64,000 nucleotides of DNA from Enterococcus cecorum DSM 20682 = ATCC 43198 (GTDB taxonomy: Bacteria > Bacillota > Bacilli > Lactobacillales > Enterococcaceae): positions 700,001 through 764,000 of the forward strand of contig NZ_ASWI01000004.1 in assembly GCF_000407565.1 (NCBI RefSeq), written 5' to 3'. This document shows, in pieces, positions 32,420 through 42,235 of this stretch. Made by a program: the position numbers and the translations under genes. Position 1 is the stretch's first letter, and every line of letters starts with the position of its first letter. Under the pieces are notes generated by a model. The model was not told where the DNA came from. It saw only the letters and a program-made list of their open reading frames with translations, and did not search any database.

Positions 32420-33478
32420 TTGGTTACATTTGATGGTGTCTGGGGCTGTAAAATTATTTTGAGTTTTGCAGGCAATCCAAGTTTTCATTATACGCAAAAT
32501 ATTGACTATGATTTTTATTGGAAAGATTGCAGTTTGCTGATTCGAGATAATCGGTATTACTTGGTGGACGAGGATTTAGCTGATGGGTCACAAATAACGG
32601 AATATCATCAATGGTTTACTGCTGATCAGATTAGTTACTGGGTTTTGCCAAAGTGTGATCCCTTATTACCATCAATTAAAGTGGTACCGTTCAAACAGTC
32701 GGGTAAATTACGTTTAGCTGAAGTTGCTTTTGAGGGGTATGGCAAATTATATACTTATGCTTGCCCTGACCGCTCGATGACAGAAGATGATTGGGTGATG
32801 GTGCTAGTTGGAAAAGAAAATGTGCTAAAAGAAGCGCAAATAATCAATATTTATGAGAGCTTTCCTGAAACGCTACATCTAAACTTTCCACTTACAAAAT
32901 TAAAAACCGTTGCGAAGTTATATTCAACATTTAATGAAGAACATGCAATTGAACGAGTGCTAACTTTAATGGATAAAAAAGTATTAGATTTTTCAACAGT
33001 AGATCCTAACTTTAAAGAAGGCATTTATCATTTGTTAGAAACACCGATGGGCTATTTTTGGATTGAGCTAAATCAGCAACCAATTCCGATGAAAATTACC
33101 CAATATCACTTTGTTGATGACGAGTATTCAGTCGATTGTGTACTTAAAATGCAGCCGATTGGTGTAACGCCAGATAAAATCAAGACATTAAAACTCTTAT
33201 CTAATATTGATTTAACAACTTGGAATGAGGTTAATGTGCTAAGTGATGAATTCAGTAAAGGTTGGCAATGGGAAAAAGGTGGACTTACTTTTGGAGCAAC
33301 AGGCATAGTTACTAATTTTGATGGTGGTGAAATTACTAATTCTGAACATCACTTACCTTTTTACGAATATTGGCGTACAGAAATGTATAATCGAAATTCC
33401 GATTATTATGGCTTTATGATTGCTTGGAAAAAGTTTGTTTCTATTGAAGATTTGTCCATCGATTTTGCATTAACGTAG
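32420..33478 (+). CDS. Unknown protein (352 residues), possibly 5'-truncated
   Basis: The frame opens with TTG and has no good ribosome site, so the true start may be lost or the gene may be a fragment. The product is soluble, rich in aromatic residues and beta-like, with YACPDRSMTEDDWVMVLVG in the middle and FYEYWRTEMYNRN near the end. I see no known motif. Together with the upstream gene it may be an orphan accessory pair. Confidence 0.45.
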   Translation: MVTFDGVWGCKIILSFAGNPSFHYTQNIDYDFYWKDCSLLIRDNRYYLVDEDLADGSQITEYHQWFTADQISYWVLPKCDPLLPSIKVVPFKQSGKLRLAEVAFEGYGKLYTYACPDRSMTEDDWVMVLVGKENVLKEAQIINIYESFPETLHLNFPLTKLKTVAKLYSTFNEEHAIERVLTLMDKKVLDFSTVDPNFKEGIYHLLETPMGYFWIELNQQPIPMKITQYHFVDDEYSVDCVLKMQPIGVTPDKIKTLKLLSNIDLTTWNEVNVLSDEFSKGWQWEKGGLTFGATGIVTNFDGGEITNSEHHLPFYEYWRTEMYNRNSDYYGFMIAWKKFVSIEDLSIDFALT

Positions 33479-33512
33479 GGATATTTTTCTATTTTTATTG
33501 ATTGTCATGTAT

Positions 33513-34091
33513 TTAATATTTACATTCTACAAATAATTCATAAAGTGCATCTGAAAAAATAGAATATGCAGTTTCGCCAAAATGTAGGCCATCATCCAAT
33601 GTCCCTTGTAAAAGTTGTGTAACAGGCACTTCTTGATTTGATAATAATTGATATAAGGATAAGAATTTCAGATTATAAGCTATACATTCTTCCTCTAAAA
33701 TTTTTGAATAAGTTAAAACCAAGTGATTTGTCCGAAATTGTTGTTTATTTTCATCTACAGGTGGAGGAGAAACCAGAATAATTTGTTGTGAATGATATCT
33801 TTTTAGCAACCTTGTTATAATTTCATTGATATTTATTTTAAATTGTTCTAAGGAAATTTGTTTATGGGTGGCTAAATCATTGGTTCCTAACAATACTACA
33901 AGATAGTCAAAATTTTGGTTGGGACCAAGTTTGTTGTATTGATGTAGGAATTGTTGTGAATTAATTCCTGGCACAGCAGTATTTGTAATTTTGATTGAAG
34001 CATCTTTTTCTTTTAATAGATGGTTCAATATGGGTTGTTGATAGCCTTCGTGTCGAGCAATAAGGCTATCTCCAGACAAATAAATATGCAT
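33513..34091 (-). CDS. SGNH/GDSL-type esterase
   Basis: I start at the ATG giving MHIYLSGDSLIARHEG, behind AGGTGAT; an upstream in-frame ATG adds a Lys-rich tail without ribosome site. The catalytic serine lies in LSGDSLIARHE, the glycine in NTAVPGINS, asparagine in VLLGTNDL, and the Asp-His pair near DDGLHFGE at the end. This is the full SGNH hydrolase layout in 192 residues. No signal peptide, so it acts in the cytoplasm, perhaps on small acyl esters. Confidence 0.87.
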   Translation of the reverse strand: MHIYLSGDSLIARHEGYQQPILNHLLKEKDASIKITNTAVPGINSQQFLHQYNKLGPNQNFDYLVVLLGTNDLATHKQISLEQFKININEIITRLLKRYHSQQIILVSPPPVDENKQQFRTNHLVLTYSKILEEECIAYNLKFLSLYQLLSNQEVPVTQLLQGTLDDGLHFGETAYSIFSDALYELFVECKY

Positions 34092-34383
34092 TTTTATCAC
34101 CTTTTCTTTTTTTAGTATAGCACATATGAACAATATTGTCTGAACATATCAAATAGAATAAATAGGTTAAAACGTGCAGATCAACAAACAGTAGTCATTT
34201 TCAAAGGCATGTTAGAAGATAATATCCAAGACCGCAAGCTAGTAATCCAACAAAAATAGCAAAGCAAAGCCAGGAGTGTAGCATGCATTTCTGGGGTTTT
34301 TTGAATTTGTAAAATGATACTGTTTTCATATGCTAGTTATGTTATACTTGATGTGTATGAATTTTAAAGTTAGGATGTTGTAT

Positions 34384-35163
34384 ATGACTCAGACCAAAAT
34401 TATTTTTTTCGATATTGATGGCACGCTTATCGATATGAATAGAAAGAAAATTTCAGAAAAAATGTTAGAAACCTTAATTCGCTTGCAAGAAAAAGGAATT
34501 AAACTCTGTCTAGCAAGTGGTCGTGCACCGATTCAAATCCCACATTTTGAGGGTGTAGACTTTGATGCTTTTTTAACTTTTAATGGTTCATATTGTTATA
34601 CTAAAGATTGCGATATCCACAGCAATCCATTGAGTAAAGAAGATGTACATACTGTTATCAAAAATAGTACTAAAGTCAATCGCGCCTTATCGATTGCGAC
34701 TAAGGATTTTATCGTGGCTAATGATGCAGATGAAGAATTGGTGGCCTACTTTAATGTGGGTGGTTTTAAAGTGAATGTTGCCGATAATTTTGATGAATTG
34801 GTACGAGATCATGTCGTTTACCAAATAATGATGAGCGGGACTAAGGATGATTATCCAATTGTTTTAGACGGTGTTCATGATTCAAAGATTGCAGCTTGGT
34901 GGGACAAAGCTTTTGATTTAATTCCAAAAACTGGCGGCAAAGGTGTAGGTGTGGCGTCCATTTTGGATTTTTATGGCTTTAGCAAAGAAGAAGCGCTGGC
35001 CTTTGGTGATGGTGGCAACGATATTGAGATGTTACAGACAGTAGGGACGGGTGTAGCGATGGGGAATGCACTAGACCATGTCAAAGCCATTGCCGATGAT
35101 GTTTGTGGTCATGTGGCAGAAGATGGTATTTATCATTATTGTTTAGAAAAAGGGTTAATCTAA
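34384..35163 (+). CDS. Cof-type HAD phosphatase
   Basis: The ATG giving MTQTKIIFFDIDGTLI is preferred over upstream ones because the Cof family begins just before this motif and AGGATG stands before it. Motif I is FFDIDGTLI, motif II LASGR, motif III lies around the Lys near KTGGKGVG, and motif IV is FGDGGNDIEML. The 259-residue type IIB HAD probably dephosphorylates sugar phosphates or cofactors. A second Cof-type gene follows 14 bases later. Confidence 0.9.
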   Translation: MTQTKIIFFDIDGTLIDMNRKKISEKMLETLIRLQEKGIKLCLASGRAPIQIPHFEGVDFDAFLTFNGSYCYTKDCDIHSNPLSKEDVHTVIKNSTKVNRALSIATKDFIVANDADEELVAYFNVGGFKVNVADNFDELVRDHVVYQIMMSGTKDDYPIVLDGVHDSKIAAWWDKAFDLIPKTGGKGVGVASILDFYGFSKEEALAFGDGGNDIEMLQTVGTGVAMGNALDHVKAIADDVCGHVAEDGIYHYCLEKGLI

Positions 35164-35177
35164 ATGGGAGGTTTCAT

Positions 35178-35981
35178 ATGAGTCAGCACGAGATAAAGTT
35201 AGTTGCAGTGGACGTAGATGGTACGTTTGTAAGGGCGGATTATAGCTTTGATCGTCCACGTTTTGAGAGAATTTTGTCCAGAATGAACGCTGTTGGGTGT
35301 CGTTTTGTTGTCGCAAGTGGGAATCAATACTATCAGTTACGCGATTTATTTCCAGAGCAACATCATGAATTTGCTTTTGTTGCTGAAAATGGAGCCTATA
35401 TTGTTGACGAAGGGCACTTGGTTTTTGCTGTCGATATGCCTCGTGAAGTCGTGAAAAGAATTGCTGAACTCTGCTATAACTATCCTGAAGTTCAAGCGAT
35501 TATTAGTGGGGTAGAATGTGCTTACTGTCAAAGAGCGAATGTTTCATCAGAATTTTTTGAGTTGGCTAAAGTTTACTATCATCGCTTAAAGCGGGTAGAT
35601 GATTTATCACAGATTGACGATCAATTCTTGAAAGTTTCGCTTTTAGTCCCAGATGAAAAAACAAGTTACTTTTACAACTTGTTATGTCAACAATTGAATG
35701 GCATAGTGGACGTAACAACTAGTGGACATGGCTGGGTAGATTTGATTATGCCCGGTTGTCATAAAGCATCAGGGTTAGCGAAATTGGTCCAAAGATGGCG
35801 GATAACTCCTGAGCAATGTGTGTCATTTGGGGATGGTGGTAATGATATTGAAATGTTACAATATTGTGGACGAAGTTATGCTATGCAAAATGCGCCCGAA
35901 AATGTAAAAGAAGCGGCTAAATTTGTCTGTCCATCCAATGAAGAAGATGGCGTGCTTGAAGTTTTGGATGAGTTGTTTTAA
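35178..35981 (+). CDS. Cof-type HAD phosphatase (second copy)
   Basis: The start ATG lies behind GGGAGG. The 267-residue protein shows motif I VAVDVDGTFV, motif II VVASGNQ and motif IV FGDGGNDIEML, with CHKASGLAKLVQRW before it carrying the conserved lysine. It is a distinct subgroup from the upstream HAD gene (SxN instead of SxR after motif II), so not a recent duplicate. The two are probably one operon. Confidence 0.9.
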   Translation: MSQHEIKLVAVDVDGTFVRADYSFDRPRFERILSRMNAVGCRFVVASGNQYYQLRDLFPEQHHEFAFVAENGAYIVDEGHLVFAVDMPREVVKRIAELCYNYPEVQAIISGVECAYCQRANVSSEFFELAKVYYHRLKRVDDLSQIDDQFLKVSLLVPDEKTSYFYNLLCQQLNGIVDVTTSGHGWVDLIMPGCHKASGLAKLVQRWRITPEQCVSFGDGGNDIEMLQYCGRSYAMQNAPENVKEAAKFVCPSNEEDGVLEVLDELF

Positions 35982-36008
35982 CCGTATAAAGAAAGGTTTA
36001 GTAGAAAA

Positions 36009-36158
36009 ATGAGCGATTATGTTACTGTCAGTCAATTCTCTGAGAAATATGGTTTATCCAAGAGTGTCGTGCAGAAATATTGTAGAAATGGGCAAATTCT
36101 TGGTGCCAAAAAGATTGATAATCGATGGCAGATTCCAATAAATGCGAAACTACCATAA
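36009..36158 (+). CDS. Small helix-turn-helix (excisionase-like) protein
   Basis: This is a 49-residue frame starting MSDYVTVSQFSEKYGLSKS and ending IPINAKLP. The pattern VSQFSEKYGLSKSVVQKYCR followed by IDNRWQIP is the MerR-like winged HTH of excisionase/HTH_17 proteins that bind DNA as tiny regulators. AAAGGTTTAGTAGAAAA stands upstream. It follows the HAD pair and is closed by a strong terminator. Confidence 0.65.
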   Translation: MSDYVTVSQFSEKYGLSKSVVQKYCRNGQILGAKKIDNRWQIPINAKLP

Positions 36159-36187
36159 AATTCAAAAATAGCTTCATGAGGACAAAA

Positions 36188-36229
36188 GTAAAACCATGAG
36201 CAATCCTCTTACTCATGGTTTTACTTTTA
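36188..36229. terminator. Strong bidirectional terminator
   Basis: GTAAAACCATGAG (36188-36200) is perfectly complementary to CTCATGGTTTTAC (36212-36224), with A and T runs outside. Confidence 0.85.
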
Positions 36230-36423
36230 CAACTTAATTGGGAGGGGGATAAAGTGAGAATGATGTTTGCCAGTAGCGTAAGAATATTTCACTTTATCTT
36301 TTTTATTTCCGCTACATGAAATGGATGAAAAAGTAGGGAAATAATCATACTGACAACATTATTGTAATATAAAATGGTCACTTAGTCAATTTTCACAAAC
36401 AAAAAATTGAAAAGGGTTGCTAC

Positions 36424-36451
36424 TTGCATTCTTTCTAGTATCGTGTACAAT
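36424..36451 (+). promoter_or_regulatory. Promoter of the arr-like gene
   Basis: TTGCAT (36424-36429) and TACAAT (36446-36451) are 16 bases apart and stand 42 bases before the chosen start codon. Confidence 0.5.
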
Positions 36452-36492
36452 AAAAGTTCGTGAAAGTATCTGAAATAGAAAGGTTGAGTGAT

Positions 36493-37236
36493 ATGAAGTT
36501 TAATCCAACGAGTCCATTTATTCAGCAGCTAATGCAAGCCATTATTCAGACTGAACAAGGCAACTTAGCTCAGGCAGAAGCAATTTTAGATAGAATGTAT
36601 CGACAAACTGATGACGATTATGAAAAATTTTTATTGGCTTATCAATTTTCGAAAGTGACTACGGATATTTTTGAACGAGTGAAATGGTTGTCAGTTTCAT
36701 TAGAGTCTGCCCAAAAAGTCGATGATGAAGATGTCAAAAGTGCTTATGTGACGTTATTCCGAGATTTAGCAGAAGCCTATAAAGCGTTAGGCAATCATGA
36801 TTACGAGAAGAAATATTTGGAATTGGCTGAGGCTGAACCCACGACGCCTGCAGATCAAGGACCGTTTTATCATGGCACCAAAGCGGATTTGAAAGTAGGC
36901 GATTTACTTGTACCGGGTGGCTTATCTAATTATCAAGAAGATTTGGTGATGAATCATATCTATTTTACGGCTAATTTAAATGGGGCTGGTTTAGCGGCGA
37001 CTTTAGCAAAAGGAACAGGGAAAGAGCGAGTTTATAAAATCGTGCCAACAGGAGAATTTGAAAATGATCCCAATGTCACAGACAAAAAATTCCCTGGCAA
37101 TTTGACGCGTTCTTATCGTTCAGCCCAACCCTTAAAGATTGTCGCAGAAATTGAGGACTGGCAAGCTTTATCTCAGCAACAAAAACAAGAATGGCAAGCC
37201 AAAGTCCAAAAGAATGAAGGAGAGATTATTAATTAA
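36493..37236 (+). CDS. arr: NAD+-rifamycin ADP-ribosyltransferase (Arr) with extra N-terminal helical domain
   Basis: Arr inactivates rifamycins by transferring ADP-ribose from NAD+. The C-terminal 135 residues match the whole Arr enzyme: GPFYHGTKADLKVGDLL, NHIYFTANLNGAGLAA, YKIVPTGEFENDPNVTDKKF, and SYRSAQPLKIV. The N-terminal 115 residues are an added helical domain with TPR-like spacing (GNLAQAEAILDRMYRQ, YVTLFRDLAEAYKALGNHDY); typical clinical Arr proteins lack it. The total is 247 residues. The ATG is favoured over an upstream GTG. The next gene starts at the stop. Confidence 0.87.
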   Translation: MKFNPTSPFIQQLMQAIIQTEQGNLAQAEAILDRMYRQTDDDYEKFLLAYQFSKVTTDIFERVKWLSVSLESAQKVDDEDVKSAYVTLFRDLAEAYKALGNHDYEKKYLELAEAEPTTPADQGPFYHGTKADLKVGDLLVPGGLSNYQEDLVMNHIYFTANLNGAGLAATLAKGTGKERVYKIVPTGEFENDPNVTDKKFPGNLTRSYRSAQPLKIVAEIEDWQALSQQQKQEWQAKVQKNEGEIIN

Positions 37237-37877
37237 TGACTGAAAAAGCCAGACAGATTTTCTTCTTAAATGGTCTAGGTGGTACAAAAGAAGAGATACT
37301 CCCATTTTTTCAAGCCTTACATCTTTGTCAAATTGATGTGGAATATTTATCTTTACCTGGTCATGAAAGTGAAAAATTAGTCAATTTAATTACTCAAGAT
37401 GAATTTATACATTATTATCGTCCTTTGATTGGTAATGCTTCTTGTATCTTGATTGGCTATTCGATTGGTGCTGAAATAGCAGTCTTTTTGGCTCAACATC
37501 TACCTAATATTGAAAAAATCATTTTAATTGACGGTGGTCTTGTTTGTGGAGAAGATTTTGGTATATCGATTGAAGAAGATATTGCGCAAACATTAGTAAT
37601 AATTGAAGAAAATCAAATCACTTCATTAAACTCAGAAAGTATTGCATCACTACTTAGATTTACAGATAAAATACGTCTAGGAATCATGCAGGCTAATTTA
37701 AAAATACCAATTTTGATTGTCAATAGTTCACAAAAAGAGGTTCTTGCAATCAAACAACGAAGATTAGCGCAACTCAGTCAGCCAAATATCACACATTGTA
37801 CGATTGAACAAAGTACTCATCAATTGTTGGCAGAATATCCTGAGAAAGTGGCCCAAGAAATCCAACATTTTCTTTAA
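37236..37877 (+). CDS. Alpha/beta hydrolase
   Basis: The protein has 213 residues. The nucleophile elbow is LIGYSIGAEIAVF, the oxyanion region FFLNGLGGTKEE, the acid likely in ILIVNSS region and the histidine in QSTHQLLAEYP near the end. It belongs to the small intracellular hydrolases of unknown substrate. It overlaps the last base of the arr-like gene, so both are on one transcript. A terminator follows. Confidence 0.82.
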   Translation: MTEKARQIFFLNGLGGTKEEILPFFQALHLCQIDVEYLSLPGHESEKLVNLITQDEFIHYYRPLIGNASCILIGYSIGAEIAVFLAQHLPNIEKIILIDGGLVCGEDFGISIEEDIAQTLVIIEENQITSLNSESIASLLRFTDKIRLGIMQANLKIPILIVNSSQKEVLAIKQRRLAQLSQPNITHCTIEQSTHQLLAEYPEKVAQEIQHFL

Positions 37878-37878
37878 C

Positions 37879-37925
37879 AAAAAACGCCTAGTATGCTCAA
37901 AAGTGAGTGTAATAGGCGTTTTTAT
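37879..37925. terminator. Bidirectional terminator
   Basis: AAAAACGCCTA and TAGGCGTTTTT form the stem between convergent genes (hydrolase and merR). Confidence 0.8.
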
Positions 37926-37927
37926 GC

Positions 37928-38323
37928 TTATTTTCTTTTTTTATGAATAGCTTCAGTCCCAGCTTTCAGTGCTGTCTCATAGTACAAACATTTGTAATTA
38001 ATCGTATCCATAATTTGTTGTAACTCTGCCATTTGTGCTTCTACGGCTGCTTTGCGTTCGAGAAACATTTCGTAGCGTTCTTCTAGTGAGGCATCTCCTT
38101 CATTGACCCATTGACAAAATTGGCGAATATCCTTAATCGACATGCCTGTTTTCTTTAGACAATCGATAATCTTCAATGTCGCGATAGCTTCTTCCGTGAA
38201 GATTCGATAACCAGATTCTTTTCGTTCAATAAAAGGAATCAGCCCTTCTTTATCATAGTAGCGAATCGTGCTAGGTGGGACATTCATTAATTTCGCTGCA
38301 TCTTTAATTGTATAAGTAGACAT
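37928..38323 (-). CDS. MerR family transcriptional regulator
   Basis: The protein has 131 residues. The N-terminal winged helix is typical: YTIKDAAKLMNVPPSTIRYY, DKEGLIPFIERKESGYR, then TLKIIDCLKKTGMSIKDIRQF. The C-terminal part is a coiled coil for dimerisation plus a short tail (YETALKAGTEAIHKKRK), of the group that in lactic bacteria often controls oxidoreductases. No cysteine metal site is evident. It is divergent from a decayed gene, so its target may be elsewhere. Confidence 0.9.
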   Translation of the reverse strand: MSTYTIKDAAKLMNVPPSTIRYYDKEGLIPFIERKESGYRIFTEEAIATLKIIDCLKKTGMSIKDIRQFCQWVNEGDASLEERYEMFLERKAAVEAQMAELQQIMDTINYKCLYYETALKAGTEAIHKKRK

Positions 38324-38464
38324 ATAACAATACCCTTTCTAACTTTAAATTCAGCTTTAATGTTACTGGAATTTTATCTATTTAGCAAGCATTTAAGAAT
38401 AGATACACTTAGTTATTGTTAGCGCTTATCGGATTTGGTAAAATAATAGTTGAAGGTGATAAGA

Positions 38465-38791
38465 ATGCAAAGAGTTAGAAACAAACAGGATTGGCAGTTG
38501 TTAAAAAAAACGTCTTCCTGGTTGGCAAGAAGCTTTCATGGCGTCCAGCATTAAGGAATATACCAAGCTTTTGAGCGATGAGACTAAATTAGCTTCTGAG
38601 CGGTTTTGGCAATTAGATAAAATGATCAAGGAAGATAGAAAAAAACAGGTGTAATCGTCGAATTGTCGTCCTCAGACATGGATTTGATGCTATTAAATTT
38701 ATTACGCGAAGGTGCGATTACAGAAAGTGATTTAGAAGGTTTTAGTGAGGAATTAATAGGGGCAGTGCGCTATTTTTATAAATATGATTAG
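38465..38791 (+). pseudogene. Decayed small gene of unknown function
   Basis: A start MQRVRNKQDWQLLKK shifts frame at a run of A near 38505 into PGWQEAFMASSIKEYTKLLS, then LASERFWQLDKMIKED, and shifts again near 38645 into GVIVELSSSDMDLMLLNLLR, ending at TAG 38789-38791. The three parts together resemble a small conserved protein of about 107 residues seen in Lactobacillales, possibly multigene-family, of unknown role. Two frameshifts at A runs show it is dead. Confidence 0.55.
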
Positions 38792-38801
38792 GAGGAGTAT
38801 C

Positions 38802-39155
38802 ATGAATACAATGCAATATCAACCAAGCCGCCATATTATGGATTTTCATTTGGCGGGCTTTGCTTACTGCGATGGCTTAGATGTCATTGAAGAATTAAGA
38901 TTAGGACAAGCTGTGCAATTAGTCCGTGAAGAAGGCAATCCACATGATCCAGATGCCGTAGCGGTACTTTACAAAAATACGAAAATTGGCTATGTGCCAG
39001 CGCAATATAACGGTTTATTCAGTACGTTATTGTATTATGGTCATGGGGATATTTTGGAAGCACGGATTCAAATGGTCAATTTAGAAACCCATCCCGAACG
39101 TCAATTCAGAGTGGTTGTGAAAGTAACGGATGCTAGAGGTGATGTAGGTGCGTAA
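38802..39155 (+). CDS. Stand-alone HIRAN domain protein
   Basis: The start ATG follows AGGAGGAGT. Nearly the whole 117-residue protein is one HIRAN domain: FHLAGFAYCDGLDVIEELRL, LVREEGNPHDPDAVAVLY, and IGYVPAQYN. HIRAN domains bind DNA ends or damaged DNA in eukaryotic HLTF and also occur alone in bacteria with unknown partners. It overlaps the next gene by eight bases. Confidence 0.87.
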   Translation: MNTMQYQPSRHIMDFHLAGFAYCDGLDVIEELRLGQAVQLVREEGNPHDPDAVAVLYKNTKIGYVPAQYNGLFSTLLYYGHGDILEARIQMVNLETHPERQFRVVVKVTDARGDVGA

Positions 39156-39774
39156 AATAACTGACCTTTACCATGAATATTTGCCAAATGTACCTGGAAT
39201 GGCTAATTGGTACTTTGATTATGATGTAAATCTATTTGACAATCAATCAAAAGCTGAGCCTTATGCAAAAAAATTAGTCTTATTCCATGCCAAGACAAAA
39301 GAAATTTTTACGGTGTATGAAGCGAGTGAGCAGCAAGTCATTTCGAATGTTGCGACGCCAGAATTTGATGGAGAAAAGCTGTATTTTTTAGTCTTGGATC
39401 AAGTAGTAAATCAAATTTTGTTAATGAGTTATACTTTGCTTACACAGGAAGTAAGAGAAGAGGCACGAATTTCAGCTGAGAGTGCGCCTTTTGCACGTCT
39501 ACATCTCTATGTCTCACCAGTGATCTTGGCTAATGAAGATTCTCTAAATGAGCAATTAGAAATCTATTATCCGAAACGTTTCGCTTTGCCCTTGTTAGAA
39601 GATGAGAGTTTTGAATGTCAGGAAGGCGATTATTACTATTTCTCGAAGTGGTTAGCAGATGAATCCCTTCCACGTCGTCTAGCTTATGTAGTTAAAAATG
39701 CAAAAGGACAAGTAGTAGAAGAAGGAATTGGACGGATCATGCGCTTTGAAAATGGTGAGTTTATGATTGTTTAG
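39148..39774 (+). CDS. Unknown protein co-transcribed with the HIRAN gene
   Basis: GTG start overlapping the HIRAN gene end by eight bases. The 208-residue protein is soluble and acidic, without a motif that I recognise; VPGMANWYFDYDVNLF near the start and YYYFSKWLADESLPRR near the end are distinctive. A terminator follows at once. Confidence 0.6.
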   Translation: MRKITDLYHEYLPNVPGMANWYFDYDVNLFDNQSKAEPYAKKLVLFHAKTKEIFTVYEASEQQVISNVATPEFDGEKLYFLVLDQVVNQILLMSYTLLTQEVREEARISAESAPFARLHLYVSPVILANEDSLNEQLEIYYPKRFALPLLEDESFECQEGDYYYFSKWLADESLPRRLAYVVKNAKGQVVEEGIGRIMRFENGEFMIV

Positions 39775-39778
39775 TAGG

Positions 39779-39822
39779 GCTGGCAGTTATAGTTTCTAGC
39801 TATAACTATCAGCTGTTTTTTT
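39779..39822 (+). terminator. Rho-independent terminator
   Basis: GCTGGCAGTTATAG and CTATAACTATCAGC form the stem, followed by a T run. Confidence 0.8.
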
Positions 39823-39885
39823 CTATTACATTCTTAAATAAACTCGTGTTATGATAATCACATCAATTTGACGAGAGGTGTTTGA

Positions 39886-41262
39886 ATGGAAAATCATCAT
39901 TATCAAGAAGAAGGACAATTTCAACGCAAAATGACCAGCCGACATCTATTCATGCTTTCATTAGGTGGCGTTATTGGGACTGGTTTATTTTTGAGTTCAG
40001 GATATACCATCTCACAAGCAGGGCCATTTGGTGCGATACTATCTTATTTAGTTGGTGCGATTGTTGTCTATTTGGTCATGCTTTCCCTTGGCGAATTAGC
40101 GGTTGCGATGCCTGTCACGGGTTCCTTTCATACTTATGCTACAAAATTTATTAGTCCTGGTACCGGTTTTACAGTCGCCTGGCTTTATTGGATTTGTTGG
40201 ACGGTGGCACTTGGAACGGAATTTTTAGGAGCAGGAATGTTGATGGGACGCTGGTTCCCACATATTCCCGCTTGGATTTTCGCCGCGATATTTGCGACGA
40301 TTATCTTTGGTTTAAATGCTTTATCCGTGCGCTTATTTGCTGAAGCGGAATTTTATTTTTCAAGTATTAAAGTGATTACAATCATTATTTTCATAGTTTT
40401 AGGAACATTAGCCATTTTTGGTGTCTTACCATATGAAGGCAGTCATAAAGCACCATATTTTCATAATTTGACAGCTCAAGGTTTATTTCCAAATGGGATG
40501 GTTGCACTTGTTTCGGTGATGTTAAGTGTCAATTATGCATTTTCAGGAACGGAATTAATAGGGATTGCAGCTGGTGAGACAGAAAATCCCAAAGAAGCAG
40601 TCCCGCGTGCGATTCACACCACAATTGGTCGTTTGGTAATTTTCTTTGTATTAACGATTGTTGTTTTAGCAAGTTTACTACCAATGAAAGAAGCAGGTGT
40701 AACAGATGCGCCTTTTGTGTTAGTCTTTGATAAAATTGGCATTCCTTTTGCAGCGGATATCATGAATTTCGTAATCTTAACAGCGATATTATCCGCAGGG
40801 AATTCTGGATTATATGCTTCTAGCCGCATGTTATGGTCACTAGCCAATGAAGGAATGTTATCGAAAAAAATCGTGCGTATCAATGAACATGGTGTACCCA
40901 TGCGTGCTTTATTACTATCAATGATTGGCGCCTTGTTAGCATTATTTGCGAGCGTTTATGCGGCGGATACGGTCTTTTTAGCTTTAGTGTCGATTGCTGG
41001 TTTTGCCGTAGTAGCTGTGTGGCTTTCCATTCCAATTGCGCAGATTCGATTCCGCAAAGAATTTTTAAAAACGCATGATCTCAGCGAATTGAGCTATCAA
41101 ACACCATTTACCCCGGTTTTACCTTATATCACGGTTATTTTACTTGGTATTTCTATCATCGGTATTGCCTGGGATGCATCACAAAGAGCAGGATTGTATT
41201 TTGGCATTCCATTTATTATTTTGTGTTATGCTTACCACTATTGGAAGTTTAGAAAGTTTTAG
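39886..41262 (+). CDS. mmuP: S-methylmethionine permease
   Basis: This is an amino-acid/polyamine/organocation permease of 458 residues with about 12 membrane segments. The first begins with [21 protein letters not shown] (in part [13 protein letters not shown]), the substrate loop of the family. The pairing with mmuM, three bases downstream, argues for S-methylmethionine as substrate. Without that neighbour it would be called a generic amino-acid permease. GAGAGGTG precedes the ATG. Confidence 0.85.
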   Translation: MENHHYQEEGQFQRKMTSRHLFMLSLGGVIGTGLFLSSGYTISQAGPFGAILSYLVGAIVVYLVMLSLGELAVAMPVTGSFHTYATKFISPGTGFTVAWLYWICWTVALGTEFLGAGMLMGRWFPHIPAWIFAAIFATIIFGLNALSVRLFAEAEFYFSSIKVITIIIFIVLGTLAIFGVLPYEGSHKAPYFHNLTAQGLFPNGMVALVSVMLSVNYAFSGTELIGIAAGETENPKEAVPRAIHTTIGRLVIFFVLTIVVLASLLPMKEAGVTDAPFVLVFDKIGIPFAADIMNFVILTAILSAGNSGLYASSRMLWSLANEGMLSKKIVRINEHGVPMRALLLSMIGALLALFASVYAADTVFLALVSIAGFAVVAVWLSIPIAQIRFRKEFLKTHDLSELSYQTPFTPVLPYITVILLGISIIGIAWDASQRAGLYFGIPFIILCYAYHYWKFRKF

Positions 41263-41273
41263 AGGTGAATGAG

Positions 41274-42233
41274 ATGGGACGATTAAAGGAATTATTAGCA
41301 CAAAAGCAAATATTGGTTTTACACGGACCGCTTGGCACTGAGTTAGAAGCGATGGGTTATGATGTCTCAGGGAAACTCTGGTCGGCTAAATATCTGTTAG
41401 AAAAGCCAGAAGTGATTCAAGAATTACACGAAATTTACCTCAATAATGGCAGTAATATCTTAACTACTTCGACTTATCAAGCGACGATTCCTGGACTCGA
41501 AGCAGCAGGACTAAATCCAGAACAAGCGGCTGATATTATTTGCTTAACAGTTCAATTAGCGCATCAAGCTCGCGATAATTATTGGCAAAATTTGTCAGAT
41601 GAACAAAAGACCCAAACCATTTATCCATTAATTTCAGGAGATGTGGGACCTTATGCCGCTTACTTAGCCGATGGTTCAGAGTATAACGGTCAATATGGAA
41701 AAGTGTCCTTACAAGAATTGAAGGATTTCCATCGTCCGCGCATCCAACTCTTTTTAGAACAAGAAGTGGATATGTTGGCTTTAGAAACCATTCCGAATAG
41801 GTTAGAAGTCCAAGCATTGACGGAACTATTAAGTGAAGAATTCCCGCAAGTTGAAGCGTACATGAGTTTCACAGCTCAAGAAACAGGTAAGATCACGGAT
41901 GGCACCTCATTAAAAGACGTGATTACTTTGGTTGAGGATTGTACACAAATTTTAGCAGTTGGTTTTAACTGTACGCAACCACGATTATATGATGAATTAT
42001 TACAGGAACTCCGCACTTTAACGACGAAGCCACTGGTTACTTATCCCAACTCTGGTGAAACCTATGATGGCGCGACTCAAACTTGGCATTACAGTCATGA
42101 AGGGGAAGGTTCTTTAGTTGAGCAATCATTAAATTGGATTCATTTAGGTGCGCAAATTGTTGGGGGATGTTGTCGTACAAGACCTGCAGAGATTGCCGCA
42201 CTCGCTCAAGCTGTCCGCAAACAAAATGAGTAA
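41274..42233 (+). CDS. mmuM: Homocysteine S-methyltransferase
   Basis: MmuM makes methionine from homocysteine and S-methylmethionine. The 319-residue TIM-barrel protein has the N-terminal VLHGPLGTELEAMG and the zinc ligands in VGFNCTQP and VGGCCRTRP. Usual family length. I chose the ATG with AGAGGTG seven bases upstream; a GTG nine bases earlier is in frame. It forms an operon with mmuP for salvage of S-methylmethionine. Confidence 0.93.
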   Translation: MGRLKELLAQKQILVLHGPLGTELEAMGYDVSGKLWSAKYLLEKPEVIQELHEIYLNNGSNILTTSTYQATIPGLEAAGLNPEQAADIICLTVQLAHQARDNYWQNLSDEQKTQTIYPLISGDVGPYAAYLADGSEYNGQYGKVSLQELKDFHRPRIQLFLEQEVDMLALETIPNRLEVQALTELLSEEFPQVEAYMSFTAQETGKITDGTSLKDVITLVEDCTQILAVGFNCTQPRLYDELLQELRTLTTKPLVTYPNSGETYDGATQTWHYSHEGEGSLVEQSLNWIHLGAQIVGGCCRTRPAEIAALAQAVRKQNE

Positions 42234-42235
42234 GC

